A DNA stretch of 15,133 nt from Muribaculaceae bacterium (GTDB lineage: Bacteria; Bacteroidota; Bacteroidia; Bacteroidales; Muribaculaceae): assembly GCA_016292745.1 (NCBI GenBank), contig JAEDFO010000056.1:1-15133 (forward strand), read 5' to 3'. The stretch's first letter is position 1. Every line of letters starts with the position of its first letter. This document shows, piece by piece, positions 1-7,851 of the stretch. Below the pieces are notes generated by a model that was given only the letters and a program-made list of their open reading frames with translations, was not told the DNA's origin and searched no databases. The position numbers and the translations under genes were made by a program.

Positions 1-1108
1 GTTTTGATTGTTTCCAATCGAGGAAAATACGAATCATCTTTCGGGCACAACCGTCACGGGTTAGTTCATCCCTGACATCGAGGCAGGCTTGGTGATACTT
101 GGGATAGTTCTCCACTAAATGTTTCAAATCTGAGGCATCCCATCCGTCGCGTGCAATTCCCACGCCGCTGTTGGCAATAAATTCGGCTGAAGTTGGAAGG
201 GTGTTTGTGACGATAGGTGTTCCGCTGACTATTGCTTCAGGAATAGAAACCATGTTAAGGTCGTTAATGGTGTCGATTAGCATAGCTTTCGATGAGCGAA
301 GTATCTCGGCAAATTGACTGTGTCGCATAAATCCGTGAAACACCACATTGCCGTCGATGCAGAGTTGTTTGGCAAGTTGTTTCAAATTGTCACTTTCCGT
401 TCCGTCGCCAACAATGTTGAGCCTATAGTTACTGAATTCCGGGATTTTTATGAATTGAGAGAACTTGCTGATAATGCTGTCGACGCGCTTACGAGGTACA
501 AGCTGCGACACTACGATAAATGCATCGTTAGTAGTGTCGGAGGGGAACAGCACAGCGCCATTGGCACCATGGTCGACGATTTCGGAAGCCACGTTGCAGG
601 CATATTGGCTGATGAAACGCATTGCCGGGAGCGAGCGTGCCACCATCAGCGCTTTGCGCATGAACAGCCGTGTGAACACGTTGTACCAAACGATTGAGGG
701 TACTTTGTGCATCATTCGCTGGTGCATTGCCATCTCTTGCCACACCACGAGTTTGCGGCGGCAAGCCGGAGCAGCCATCAAGGTGGCAATAGAGAAAGCT
801 TCGCTTGCAATCACCAAATCGAAGCTGTCTATGTTGTCTTTGATGTATTTATGAAGACCGATAGGCCAAGGCAGCAGATGCGGCTTGAAAATCTTTGGCC
901 ATCGCGATTTGAAATAAACCACATTGAAGGGATATTCCTCACATTCGGTGGGCCGAAATTCCTCGCTTGCCAGGATGGTTACCGAATGGCCGCAATTAAT
1001 GAACCCCTGGGCAAAATTGCAAATCATGGTATCCTTGATCGACTTACGCCGAGGAATCACGCCTTTTTGGGCAGTGGTGAGTATGCAGTTTACTATAAGA
1101 ATATTCAT
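1..1108 (-). CDS. GT-B glycosyltransferase (family 4-like), 3' end beyond window
   Basis: Reading the minus strand from the ATG at 1108 gives 369 uninterrupted codons to the left edge with no stop, so the gene is incomplete at its C-terminus. The protein starts MNILIVNCILTT and has a two-domain GT-B layout. The N-terminal half carries FINCGHSVTILAS (residues 36-48), as in GT4 acceptor domains. The C-terminal half has VPRKRVD (204-210), IVGDGTESDNL (232-242), the strand-helix VVFHGFMRHSQFAEIL (255-270) and SIPEAIVSGTPIVTN (288-302), whose Glu lies in the usual nucleotide-sugar binding E-x7-E position. It probably adds a sugar to a lipid-linked repeat unit on the cytoplasmic side of the inner membrane. 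It starts 13 bases after the previous glycosyltransferase, so it is the next gene of the polysaccharide operon. Donor and acceptor cannot be told from sequence. Confidence 0.88.
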   Translation of the reverse strand, partial: MNILIVNCILTTAQKGVIPRRKSIKDTMICNFAQGFINCGHSVTILASEEFRPTECEEYPFNVVYFKSRWPKIFKPHLLPWPIGLHKYIKDNIDSFDLVIASEAFSIATLMAAPACRRKLVVWQEMAMHQRMMHKVPSIVWYNVFTRLFMRKALMVARSLPAMRFISQYACNVASEIVDHGANGAVLFPSDTTNDAFIVVSQLVPRKRVDSIISKFSQFIKIPEFSNYRLNIVGDGTESDNLKQLAKQLCIDGNVVFHGFMRHSQFAEILRSSKAMLIDTINDLNMVSIPEAIVSGTPIVTNTLPTSAEFIANSGVGIARDGWDASDLKHLVENYPKYHQACLDVRDELTRDGCARKMIRIFLDWKQSK

Positions 1109-1121
1109 ATATTATTGAGTA

Positions 1122-2132
1122 TTATTTTATTAGGCCATAGTAAGTTTTAAAAAATAATAATGTGGGCCAAAACATTTTATAGCGTATACACCAAAGAAGT
1201 ATTTGCTTAAGCATGGGAATATTGTCGACATGCTTAAGCAAAGTGTATATTTGTTTCCAATCATTGAAATCGAATATTATGTTTGTTGCCAAACGTTTCT
1301 CGGACAAAGAACTGTTGGCTAACATTATATTTTTAAGAATAACAACCATTTGATTGAGCAAATATATCATTGCAATTTGGTTGAGATTGCTCATATTGAA
1401 GGTTTCAAGTTTCTTGATAATATGAGCATAAAGATTAAAGCAAGAATTGATTTTGTTGTTATCAATAGTAATGGAAAATGATTGTCCATTGAAACAATAG
1501 TGGTAGAAAGCCTTAGGCAAGCATCTTATGCTTGAAACAGAATGTACAAAATCAAGATTGAAAAGTAAATCTTCAGAGTACAATCGGCGTTCAGATAAGA
1601 AAGAGATACTGTGCTTGTTAATAATCTGTGAACGGTAAATGCCCATACATACTGATACAACGATATCGTCGTCGATAAGCAAATCGGAGATATATTGTTT
1701 AATGGCATCTGGACCGCAATAAGTGCGGTCGGAAATTGCTTTGTTGACAACCGAGCCGTCAGGATTATGATATGCATAACCATTGAACACAGCATCGTAA
1801 CCGTTGTTTATAGCTTCAGAGTAGAGAGTGGCGTAAGTGTCGGGTTCCATGTAGTCGTCGCTGTCGACGAATGCAATATATTCTCCGGTTGCTATTTCAA
1901 TTCCTGAATTACGTGCAAATCCCTGTCCGGCATTAGACTTGTGGATAACCTTGATGCGGGAATCACGATGAGCCCAATCGTCGCACATGCGCGGGCAGTT
2001 GTCGGGCGAGCCATCATCGACAAGGATAATCTCAATGTCGGTGAGGGTTTGCTTGACTAATGACTCAACGCATCGGTCGAGATATTTCTCGACACCGTAA
2101 ACCGGAACGATTATAGAAACACTTGGATGCAT
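1122..2132 (-). CDS. Family 2 glycosyltransferase (GT-A fold)
   Basis: This 336-residue protein opens with SVSIIVPVYGVEKYLDRCVESL, the standard GT2 start. It then shows ILVDDGSPDNCP (Asp39-Asp40, nucleotide contact), NAGQGFARNSGIEIATGEYIAFVD (about 67-90) and the metal-binding DSDD at 90-93. The C-terminal 150 residues are rich in Ile, Asn, Leu and Lys and give no family signal; they probably shape acceptor choice. It should transfer one sugar from a nucleotide donor to the growing lipid-linked repeat unit in the cytoplasm. It sits between the flippase and the GT-B glycosyltransferase. A 191-base AT-rich gap separates it from the flippase, whereas other gaps in this operon are 7-69 bases. The 3' half is visibly more AT-rich than the wzc and wzy genes, which hints at a separate origin, as is common in capsule loci. 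Confidence 0.9.
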   Translation of the reverse strand: MHPSVSIIVPVYGVEKYLDRCVESLVKQTLTDIEIILVDDGSPDNCPRMCDDWAHRDSRIKVIHKSNAGQGFARNSGIEIATGEYIAFVDSDDYMEPDTYATLYSEAINNGYDAVFNGYAYHNPDGSVVNKAISDRTYCGPDAIKQYISDLLIDDDIVVSVCMGIYRSQIINKHSISFLSERRLYSEDLLFNLDFVHSVSSIRCLPKAFYHYCFNGQSFSITIDNNKINSCFNLYAHIIKKLETFNMSNLNQIAMIYLLNQMVVILKNIMLANSSLSEKRLATNIIFDFNDWKQIYTLLKHVDNIPMLKQILLWCIRYKMFWPTLLFFKTYYGLIK

Positions 2133-2323
2133 AACTACTCATTAAATGACTCTAATCACGTTTTTCCCATCGTTGTTTCCAAGCGGTGCAATGGCATGAA
2201 AAGCAACGACGATGCGTTTATACATGATAACAACAATTGACACTTCCTTTTACATATATAACCGAAAACGGGGCCGATTATTGTCGGAAAAGGCAATAAT
2301 TTGCGATAAAATGTGAGCAGCAA

Positions 2324-3766
2324 CTAATTTGCAGAAGAAAAGAGGCGTGCCTTGAGCGAAGTGAGTTTGTTCTTTACTGAAGTATAGAAAGAGGGTTTGA
2401 ATCGGCGGCATACGAGAGCAAGCACTACAAAGAACACAACAGTGCCTATACAGAGCGCCATAAAGCTGTTTTCGATGAAAGTGGCTGACAAGAAGGTAAC
2501 GGCAGCCACCAATATACCGAGCGCAAGGTTGCGGATAAAGGTTGAAGACAACAGGCGAAGTGATATTCCGGATGTTTTCTGAACGAAATACAGATATATG
2601 GCGAGAGCACTCACCGAGAACGCACCTGTGGAGAGAATCATAGGAACGATTCCGAAACGGTAGGTTATGATAGCCACAACGATGAATCCTATTTTCTCGA
2701 AAATAACGATGTTACGGATAATTGAAGTGTGGTTGTAAATCTTGAACACATATTGCAGGTGGTTGCACACCGGCACGAACAGGCTGACGCAAATGAAAGC
2801 TCTGAGAATGGGAATAACAGGGAGCCAACGCTCAGGGAACACAAAATCGATGATTGGAGTACAGAGGGCCAGAATGTACATGCACAGCATGGTGTTGGCA
2901 AAGGTCATCACGTCGAACGCCTCGACAATCAGGTTGCAGCGCTTTGCATTGTCGGTTTCCTTGGCAATAAGTACGAACGAAGGGTTGGTGATGGTGCGTT
3001 CGAGAGAATTTGTGGGAGTGTCGTTGAGTTTCTGTGCTTGCCACACATATCCGGCTTGTTGAGGATTAAAATATTTTCCAATCAATGCGGTGTAAATGTT
3101 TTGAGCAGTCTGCACCATAATCGACGAGAGAAGGATGTTGACGCCGAATTTCCAGAATTCCTTGAACGTGGGTACATCGAATTCCCAACGCAGATTCCAT
3201 CGAGAGAAAAATACCAGGATAATCACCATGAATGCAGAGTATCCGATGTTGAGAGCCACAAGTGCCCAATAACGAAGTCCTCCAAGAGCCATTACAACCG
3301 CCAATAAAAGAGAAAGCGAGATGGTTGACAAAGTGATAATGGCAATTTTCTTGAATTCGAGGTTGTAACGGAGCTTAGTCATCTGAGCAACGCTAAGGCT
3401 GCTGATAATGGCACCGGCACCAAACACACACATAAGTAGCCTAAGTTCAGGATGGCCGAAGAAATCGGCAACCCAACCGCTGATAGAGCAGTATATGGCG
3501 CAAATAATGCAACCAACAAACACATTGAAGAAGAAGAGCGTGTTGAAGTCGCGGTTAGTGGCATTTTGCTTTGCGAGGAGGCAGTCGGTCATTCCGCAGT
3601 CGACGAAAATGCTAATCATCACAGTGAATACACTGATGGTGGCCACCAGGCCGAAATCCTCGGGAAGGAGGAGGTAGCTCAGCAGAATGTTACCGCAAAG
3701 TGAGATAATGTTGGTGCCGAAGCGCTCGATGAAAGTCCATATGTAATATATCACTTTCCCAGCCAT
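2324..3766 (-). CDS. Wzx-like polysaccharide flippase (MATE/PST superfamily)
   Basis: The protein has 480 residues and a run of about 12-14 hydrophobic helices from end to end, as expected for the polysaccharide transport (PST, COG2244) branch of the MOP superfamily. The N-terminus (MAGKVIYYIWTFIERFGTNI, then LLLPEDFGLVATISVFTVM) matches the typical start of these flippases. The central SLERTITNPSFVLIAKETD and the later PERWLPVIPILRAF segment are also typical of the WzxC-like subgroup. The role is to flip undecaprenyl-linked repeat units across the inner membrane. The ATG is 7 bases past the polymerase stop, so the two are probably co-translated. TAG stop. The substrate cannot be deduced. Confidence 0.9.
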   Translation of the reverse strand: MAGKVIYYIWTFIERFGTNIISLCGNILLSYLLLPEDFGLVATISVFTVMISIFVDCGMTDCLLAKQNATNRDFNTLFFFNVFVGCIICAIYCSISGWVADFFGHPELRLLMCVFGAGAIISSLSVAQMTKLRYNLEFKKIAIITLSTISLSLLLAVVMALGGLRYWALVALNIGYSAFMVIILVFFSRWNLRWEFDVPTFKEFWKFGVNILLSSIMVQTAQNIYTALIGKYFNPQQAGYVWQAQKLNDTPTNSLERTITNPSFVLIAKETDNAKRCNLIVEAFDVMTFANTMLCMYILALCTPIIDFVFPERWLPVIPILRAFICVSLFVPVCNHLQYVFKIYNHTSIIRNIVIFEKIGFIVVAIITYRFGIVPMILSTGAFSVSALAIYLYFVQKTSGISLRLLSSTFIRNLALGILVAAVTFLSATFIENSFMALCIGTVVFFVVLALVCRRFKPSFYTSVKNKLTSLKARLFSSAN

Positions 3767-3773
3767 TGGTGAA

Positions 3774-5084
3774 TCAGTTTATTTGATGAGAAGCGTCGGC
3801 ATTCGGCTCAGATTCTGCTTCTTTCGGAGAATAATAAGAGTTGATAAGCATATACATCATCGGCATCATCATGAAGGTGTATCGCAACGAGTCGTTATAG
3901 AACATAATGATAAGAATCAGGCCGAGGATATATAGCTGAATGTTGTAGTCGATTCTACATCGGTGGAAGAATACACCGAAGTTGATAAGTAGAATAAACA
4001 CAAGCCAAACCATTCCAATGATGCCGAGCTGAATCATCATATGGAACAGATATGGGATGCTTCCGGAAAGCAGCCAGTCGTATTCATTAGAGAATCCAGA
4101 TAATTCGAGGGTGGAACCACCCTTGAATTGTCCTACTCCATATCCCATTGCCAAGTGTCCGGGGTTTTCTTCTTCGAGCCAGCCAATCATAATGATTTTT
4201 GTGAAACGCGGCACATCCGGAATAGAATTTCGGCTCTGTTCCCATTTGGCACCGCCTTCGGCTTCATCAGGGTCGACAAGCAGATAGTTTTCGATGAATT
4301 CCGGGTCGGTAACATCGAATTCGGCCTGGTTGGTGAAATGGGTGTAAAGAGCTATGCCGACTGTGAGAACCACCAGGATGGCAGGAAAAATATACATCAT
4401 TCTGATGAAGAACTTACGGTCGATAGTAATTAACAGACCGAAGTACATGAGCAGAAACAAGAGGCTCACCTTGGTTTCGTTGAGGAATGTAGGCAGAAGC
4501 AGAATCAGGTAAATCTTGTTCTGGTAAAGGCTGTAGAAGAAGTGGTCGGGGTCGAATCGTTTACGGATAAGGTAGAACGATATGAGGTAAATCAGGATAG
4601 AGATGTTACCGGAGTTCAGGTTACCCAAAGTTCCGCCCACGTGGTCGCCTGCTTTGTATTTCAGGAACTGGAAAATAATGGTTGGGAACTGCAGACAAAG
4701 GAACAAGAAAAGCCAGCGGTCGAACGCACGGATGAATCGCTGACGGCGGAATTCGTTCTCGTTGAAATATCGGATAATCGGTGGAATGAACAGCAAGCTG
4801 ATGAAGTCGCGGGAGCCATTAGCGAAGAACACAATAGAGAGCCCGTTACCTTTGATGCTGCTGATGTAGCCAATTACGATGAAAAGTGCGAGAGGCACCA
4901 GGTCGACCCAACGGCGCAGGGTGAGCAAGCCTATCATGACGAATACAGCATCGACGCCGAGCTGAATGGTATTTCTCATTGCCAGAGAATCAAACACCTC
5001 GTCGGTAATGACACCCGCCACCGAATTGACGATGAGGGTGAACATCAGTATACGTTGATATAACAGGCTTCGTTCGATATTCAT
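3774..5084 (-). CDS. Wzy-like O-antigen/capsule polymerase
   Basis: This 436-residue protein has about 10-12 predicted membrane helices and one large extracytoplasmic loop at roughly residues 245-345. The loop holds acidic and glycine-rich sequence (DPDEAEGGAKW, GWLEEENPGHLAMGYGVGQF). A big periplasmic loop with a G-x-G-x-F type motif followed by more helices is the usual shape of Wzy polymerases and O-antigen ligases; primary sequence in the family is poorly conserved. Its position between the Wzc-like regulator and the flippase supports polymerase over ligase. The likely role is to join flipped repeat units on the periplasmic side. The gene ends in TGAT just before the flippase (7-base gap) and begins 69 bases after wzc, with a hairpin in that gap. 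Confidence 0.8.
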   Translation of the reverse strand: MNIERSLLYQRILMFTLIVNSVAGVITDEVFDSLAMRNTIQLGVDAVFVMIGLLTLRRWVDLVPLALFIVIGYISSIKGNGLSIVFFANGSRDFISLLFIPPIIRYFNENEFRRQRFIRAFDRWLFLFLCLQFPTIIFQFLKYKAGDHVGGTLGNLNSGNISILIYLISFYLIRKRFDPDHFFYSLYQNKIYLILLLPTFLNETKVSLLFLLMYFGLLITIDRKFFIRMMYIFPAILVVLTVGIALYTHFTNQAEFDVTDPEFIENYLLVDPDEAEGGAKWEQSRNSIPDVPRFTKIIMIGWLEEENPGHLAMGYGVGQFKGGSTLELSGFSNEYDWLLSGSIPYLFHMMIQLGIIGMVWLVFILLINFGVFFHRCRIDYNIQLYILGLILIIMFYNDSLRYTFMMMPMMYMLINSYYSPKEAESEPNADASHQIN

Positions 5085-5100
5085 TTGCTTGAATTAAAGC

Positions 5101-5133
5101 AGTCGGCTGCTCCGGAATGCAGAGAAGCCGACT
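5101..5133 (-). terminator. Intercistronic hairpin between wzc and wzy
   Basis: Perfect 8-base arms AGTCGGCT (5101-5108) and AGCCGACT (5126-5133) enclose a 17-base loop in the 69-base gap after the wzc-like stop. On the transcribed strand the stem is followed by GCTTTAATT rather than a clean U-run. It is therefore more likely a partial terminator, RNA-processing or stability element than a full stop signal. Confidence 0.45.
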
Positions 5134-5153
5134 CTTAGAGTGGTTATTCGAAA

Positions 5154-7484
5154 TTATTCGTCGTCGTCGGAGCTGGCATAGCCATATCCGTAACCAGCCG
5201 AGAGGCTTGGAGTGGTATCGTTGATAACCATAGCCACGTTGCGGAGCTGACCGCGAGCTACCAGGTCGTTGGCATACTTGACGAGGCTGCGCTTGGTGTA
5301 GTTGGCACGGGTAACGTAGACAACGGCGTCGGCATGACCAACGAGCGAGAGCGAGTCGCTCACCATAGCCACCGGAGCTGAGTCGATGAACACCATGTCG
5401 TAGCGCTGGCGCAATTCGTTGATGAACTGGCTGAGGCGTTCCGACTGGAGGAGCTCGGATGGGTTAGGCGGAATCACACCACCAACATAAACGTCGAGGC
5501 CATCGATTTCGGGCAGTTTCTGTGCAATCTCGTCGATAGTGACATTGTTCTTCGACAGGTAAGCGGTAACGCCCGGAGCAGCCTTAAGTTCGAGGTATTC
5601 GGCAAGTTTCGGGCTACGGATGTCCATACCCACGAGAGCCACCTTCTTGCCCAGCAGAGCAAACGAAGCAGCGATGTTAGAGCTGACAAACGATTTTCCT
5701 TCGCCGCTGACCGAAGATGTGACGAGGATAACATTGTTGCTTTCCTTCGACAGCATAAACTGGATGTTTGTGCGGATAAGGCGGAATAGCTCGACGATGG
5801 AAGAAGTTTTCTGCGGACGCACCACGAGTTTGCGCTTGTGACGGTTGTGGCAGATTTCGCCGATAACCGGAGTGCGGGCGATTTCCTGCAGTTCGTCCTG
5901 GGTTGAGAACTTGGTGTTGAAGAGTTGCTTGAGATAGATTACGAAAATCGGGATAACGATGCTGAACAGCAGAGCTGTGAACAGTACAATCGAGGTCTTG
6001 GGTTCGATAGGCTTTACCGACGAGTAGGCATTGTCGACGATTTTGCCTTTTGGAGTGGTAGCAGCGAGCACGAGCGCGTTTTCCTCACGCTTTTCGAGCA
6101 AGAAAGTGTAGAGGCTGTTCTTGATAGTCTGACGTCGGAATAGTTCGCGGTATTCGCGTTCCATCGAAGGCACATCGTTGATGTTCGACAGGGCGCTGTT
6201 GCGCTCCTTGTTGCTGGCAGCGAGCGATGCCTCAACCGATTTCAGAGCTTCGCCGATACTTGTGATAAGGTTTTCGCGTACCGATGCAATCTGGTTGTCG
6301 AGTTCCTTGAGCATGACGTTGTCGGGGCGAGCCGAAGCCGACATGTTGATTCGTTGAACCACAATCTTGTTGTATTCGGAAATTGGATCGACCAGTTCAC
6401 CCATGTTGGGGTTGAACGGAATCATGGAAGAGCTGTTGTTCTTGTCGTTGAGGAAATTGAGAATCATCTTGAGCAGTTCGCGCTGTGTTTCGTACTGGAT
6501 GGCGCGACCTTCGTATGATTCTTTCTTAGAGAGTAGCTGTCGGGCCTGCACTTCAACGTCGACGAGGTTGTTGTTTTTCTTGTACTGCTCGATGTCGGCT
6601 TCCGAAGTTGAGAGTTCGTTGTAGATGATGGCCAGACGTTCGTCGATGAACTTGGCAGTGTTAAGGGCGGTTTCGTCTTTTTCGAGCTGGCAACGCTTGT
6701 TGTAGAGGTCGACGAGTTTGTTGAGCACATCTATGCCACGTTTCACGTTGGTTTCCTCGAGGTAAAGAGAAATGCCGTTTGCCTTTTTCGAAGATATAGT
6801 AACCGACATGATAGGCTTGAAAGCTTCGTACATCAGGTTGTTGCCATACACACGCCCAACGATGTCGTAGTCGGTTCCTTCTTTGAACTTATCCGTTTTG
6901 TTGAGCACGAAAATGCCATAGTTGGTCTTGACAGTGAGTGGCAGTGAGTTGCCCTCCACTTCGGTAAGAGTATTGAAAAGACCTTTCTTAACCTTAACAC
7001 TCACCTTCTTGCCGTTATCAGACACTTTAATCTTGAACATCATCGAAATGGAAAGCGTGTCGAAGAGTTCGTCGGGAGCGTTGATTGCAATCGGGGTTTC
7101 GTTATAAAGGTCGCGTTTTTTCATGAACCCGACCTTTTCGGCATAGCTGCGGTTGATTTTCAGCTCGCTAATCATTTTGGTGCGGAGGTCGTGGCTGTTG
7201 AACACGATGGCCTCGTCGTCGACGCTTGCGCCGCCTGCACCAAGCGAAAGGCTTTTGAGGAGCTGGTTGCTACCGCCGTTTGTGCCGTCGCTTGAAATGA
7301 GCACCTGGCTGGCCACCAGATAAACAGGTTTTTTCACATAAATATAAAATGCAGCGAGGCACATGCACCCAACGAAAGAAAGTGCAAATAGCCACCAATA
7401 GCGTTTGTATTTCGCGAAAATGGCGCCGAAATTGAACATTGGCTCGTTTTGCGAGTTGGAACGATTGTCGGTATTGTATTTCAT
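5154..7484 (-). CDS. wzc: Wzc-like chain-length regulator fused to BY-kinase
   Basis: From the ATG at 7484 the protein has 776 residues. In order it shows a first membrane helix (about 30-50, WWLFALSFVGCMCLAAFYIYV), a long periplasmic Wzz-type region with coiled-coil helices and a GNVR-like end (MEREYRELFRRQ), a second helix (about 498-518, ending in IPIFVIYL), and a cytoplasmic bacterial tyrosine kinase domain. The kinase has Walker A SGEGKS (Lys about 597), Walker A' VALVGMDIR (Asp about 621), Walker B MVFIDSAP (Asp about 701) and a C-terminal Tyr cluster GYGYGY (about 765-769) before an acidic tail. It controls polymer length and export, with autophosphorylation on the Tyr cluster. An upstream in-frame ATG at 7562 would add 26 residues of unlikely sequence, so MKYNTDN is chosen. 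It is the first gene of the operon. No Wza partner is seen nearby. Confidence 0.92.
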   Translation of the reverse strand: MKYNTDNRSNSQNEPMFNFGAIFAKYKRYWWLFALSFVGCMCLAAFYIYVKKPVYLVASQVLISSDGTNGGSNQLLKSLSLGAGGASVDDEAIVFNSHDLRTKMISELKINRSYAEKVGFMKKRDLYNETPIAINAPDELFDTLSISMMFKIKVSDNGKKVSVKVKKGLFNTLTEVEGNSLPLTVKTNYGIFVLNKTDKFKEGTDYDIVGRVYGNNLMYEAFKPIMSVTISSKKANGISLYLEETNVKRGIDVLNKLVDLYNKRCQLEKDETALNTAKFIDERLAIIYNELSTSEADIEQYKKNNNLVDVEVQARQLLSKKESYEGRAIQYETQRELLKMILNFLNDKNNSSSMIPFNPNMGELVDPISEYNKIVVQRINMSASARPDNVMLKELDNQIASVRENLITSIGEALKSVEASLAASNKERNSALSNINDVPSMEREYRELFRRQTIKNSLYTFLLEKREENALVLAATTPKGKIVDNAYSSVKPIEPKTSIVLFTALLFSIVIPIFVIYLKQLFNTKFSTQDELQEIARTPVIGEICHNRHKRKLVVRPQKTSSIVELFRLIRTNIQFMLSKESNNVILVTSSVSGEGKSFVSSNIAASFALLGKKVALVGMDIRSPKLAEYLELKAAPGVTAYLSKNNVTIDEIAQKLPEIDGLDVYVGGVIPPNPSELLQSERLSQFINELRQRYDMVFIDSAPVAMVSDSLSLVGHADAVVYVTRANYTKRSLVKYANDLVARGQLRNVAMVINDTTPSLSAGYGYGYASSDDDE

Positions 7485-7658
7485 TGCAATAAAATAATTT
7501 CTGTTGAGAATTAATGAGTTACCGTTGACGGGTATAGACCGCGGCACGGCGTTACAAACCAATTTTATAACGAAAGAACTCGATATTTATTATTGTAAAG
7601 TTAAATAATAGTTAGCCTTGACATTGTCTTTCAAGCCAATGGGGGACAAAACTGTGTG

Positions 7659-7690
7659 CAAAGATAGTGCAAATCGAGAGCAGAAGCAAA
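7659..7690 (-). promoter_or_regulatory. Bacteroidetes-type promoter for the polysaccharide operon
   Basis: On the minus strand TTTG (7690-7687) is followed after 20 bases by TATCTTTG (7666-7659). This matches the known Bacteroides primary-sigma consensus TTTG-N19-21-TAnnTTTG exactly. Transcription would start near 7653 and leave about a 165-base leader before the ATG at 7484. It coincides with the left copy of a direct repeat. Confidence 0.7.
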
Positions 7691-7692
7691 TG
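7660..7692. repeat. 33-base direct repeat, copy 1 (promoter-bearing)
   Basis: This stretch matches 7742-7774 at 32 of 33 bases (C versus T at position 15 of the repeat). The two copies are 82 bases apart from start to start. It begins AAAGATAGTGCAAAT and ends AGCAGAAGCAAATG. The copy overlaps the -7 and -33 boxes of a leftward promoter. Just to its right lies a small hairpin, GAAAC-GAG-GTTTC (7693-7705). Confidence 0.9.
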
Positions 7693-7740
7693 GAAACGAG
7701 GTTTCTGCTTTGATTATGCCGAGATGCCGCCTATCTTATT

Positions 7741-7772
7741 AAAAGATAGTGCAAATTGAGAGCAGAAGCAAA
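7741..7772 (-). promoter_or_regulatory. Second, weaker promoter in repeat copy 2
   Basis: TTTG (7772-7769) is followed after 20 bases by TATCTTTT (7748-7741) on the minus strand. The last base of the -7 box is T where the consensus and copy 1 have G, so this is probably weaker. If active it would add about 82 bases of leader. Confidence 0.4.
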
Positions 7773-7774
7773 TG
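7742..7774. repeat. 33-base direct repeat, copy 2
   Basis: This is the second copy of the 33-base repeat at 7660-7692. Its left end also forms the right arm of a perfect inverted repeat, CTATCTT (7731-7737) with AAGATAG (7743-7749) and a 5-base loop. The segment from 7660 to 7774 therefore looks like a small composite element with direct repeats at both ends. I cannot say from one window whether it is dispersed in the genome. Confidence 0.88.
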
Positions 7775-7801
7775 AAATGGCTGAATGTCGGGAATTTACA
7801 A

Positions 7802-7830
7802 TTGCAGGGCGCTGTAAATCATTAATTTTG
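7802..7830 (+). promoter_or_regulatory. Candidate promoter for the GNAT gene
   Basis: On the plus strand TAATTTTG (7823-7830) matches the -7 consensus TAnnTTTG and lies 21 bases before the ATG at 7852. A TTG at 7802-7804 sits 18 bases upstream of it, one base short of the usual spacing. The leader would be very short, about 15 bases. Confidence 0.5.
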
Positions 7831-7851
7831 CAGAGAATAAATGAATAAGCA

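Noticed and set aside
314..854. Several plus-strand ORFs in the first kilobase
   Set aside because: The minus strand has one open frame from 1108 to the edge with full GT-B motifs. The plus-strand ORFs are its shadows.
2168..2214. Imperfect hairpin in the gap upstream of the GT2 gene
   Set aside because: CATCGTTG pairs with CAACGACGATG only with a three-base bulge and a long loop; no U-run and no clear role.
2729..3307. A 192-codon plus-strand ORF opposite the flippase
   Set aside because: Antisense of a clear multi-helix flippase; composition is typical of the complement of membrane-protein codons.
7485..7562. An N-terminal extension of the Wzc-like protein from ATG 7562
   Set aside because: The 26 extra residues (VCNAVPRS onward) do not resemble Wzc N-termini. 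The in-frame ATG at 7484 follows an A/T-rich leader typical for this group and gives the expected start.
7693..7749. Small inverted repeats as a possible IS end or attachment site
   Set aside because: Arms are only 5-7 bases, and there is no transposase or integrase fragment and no target duplication that can be tied to them.
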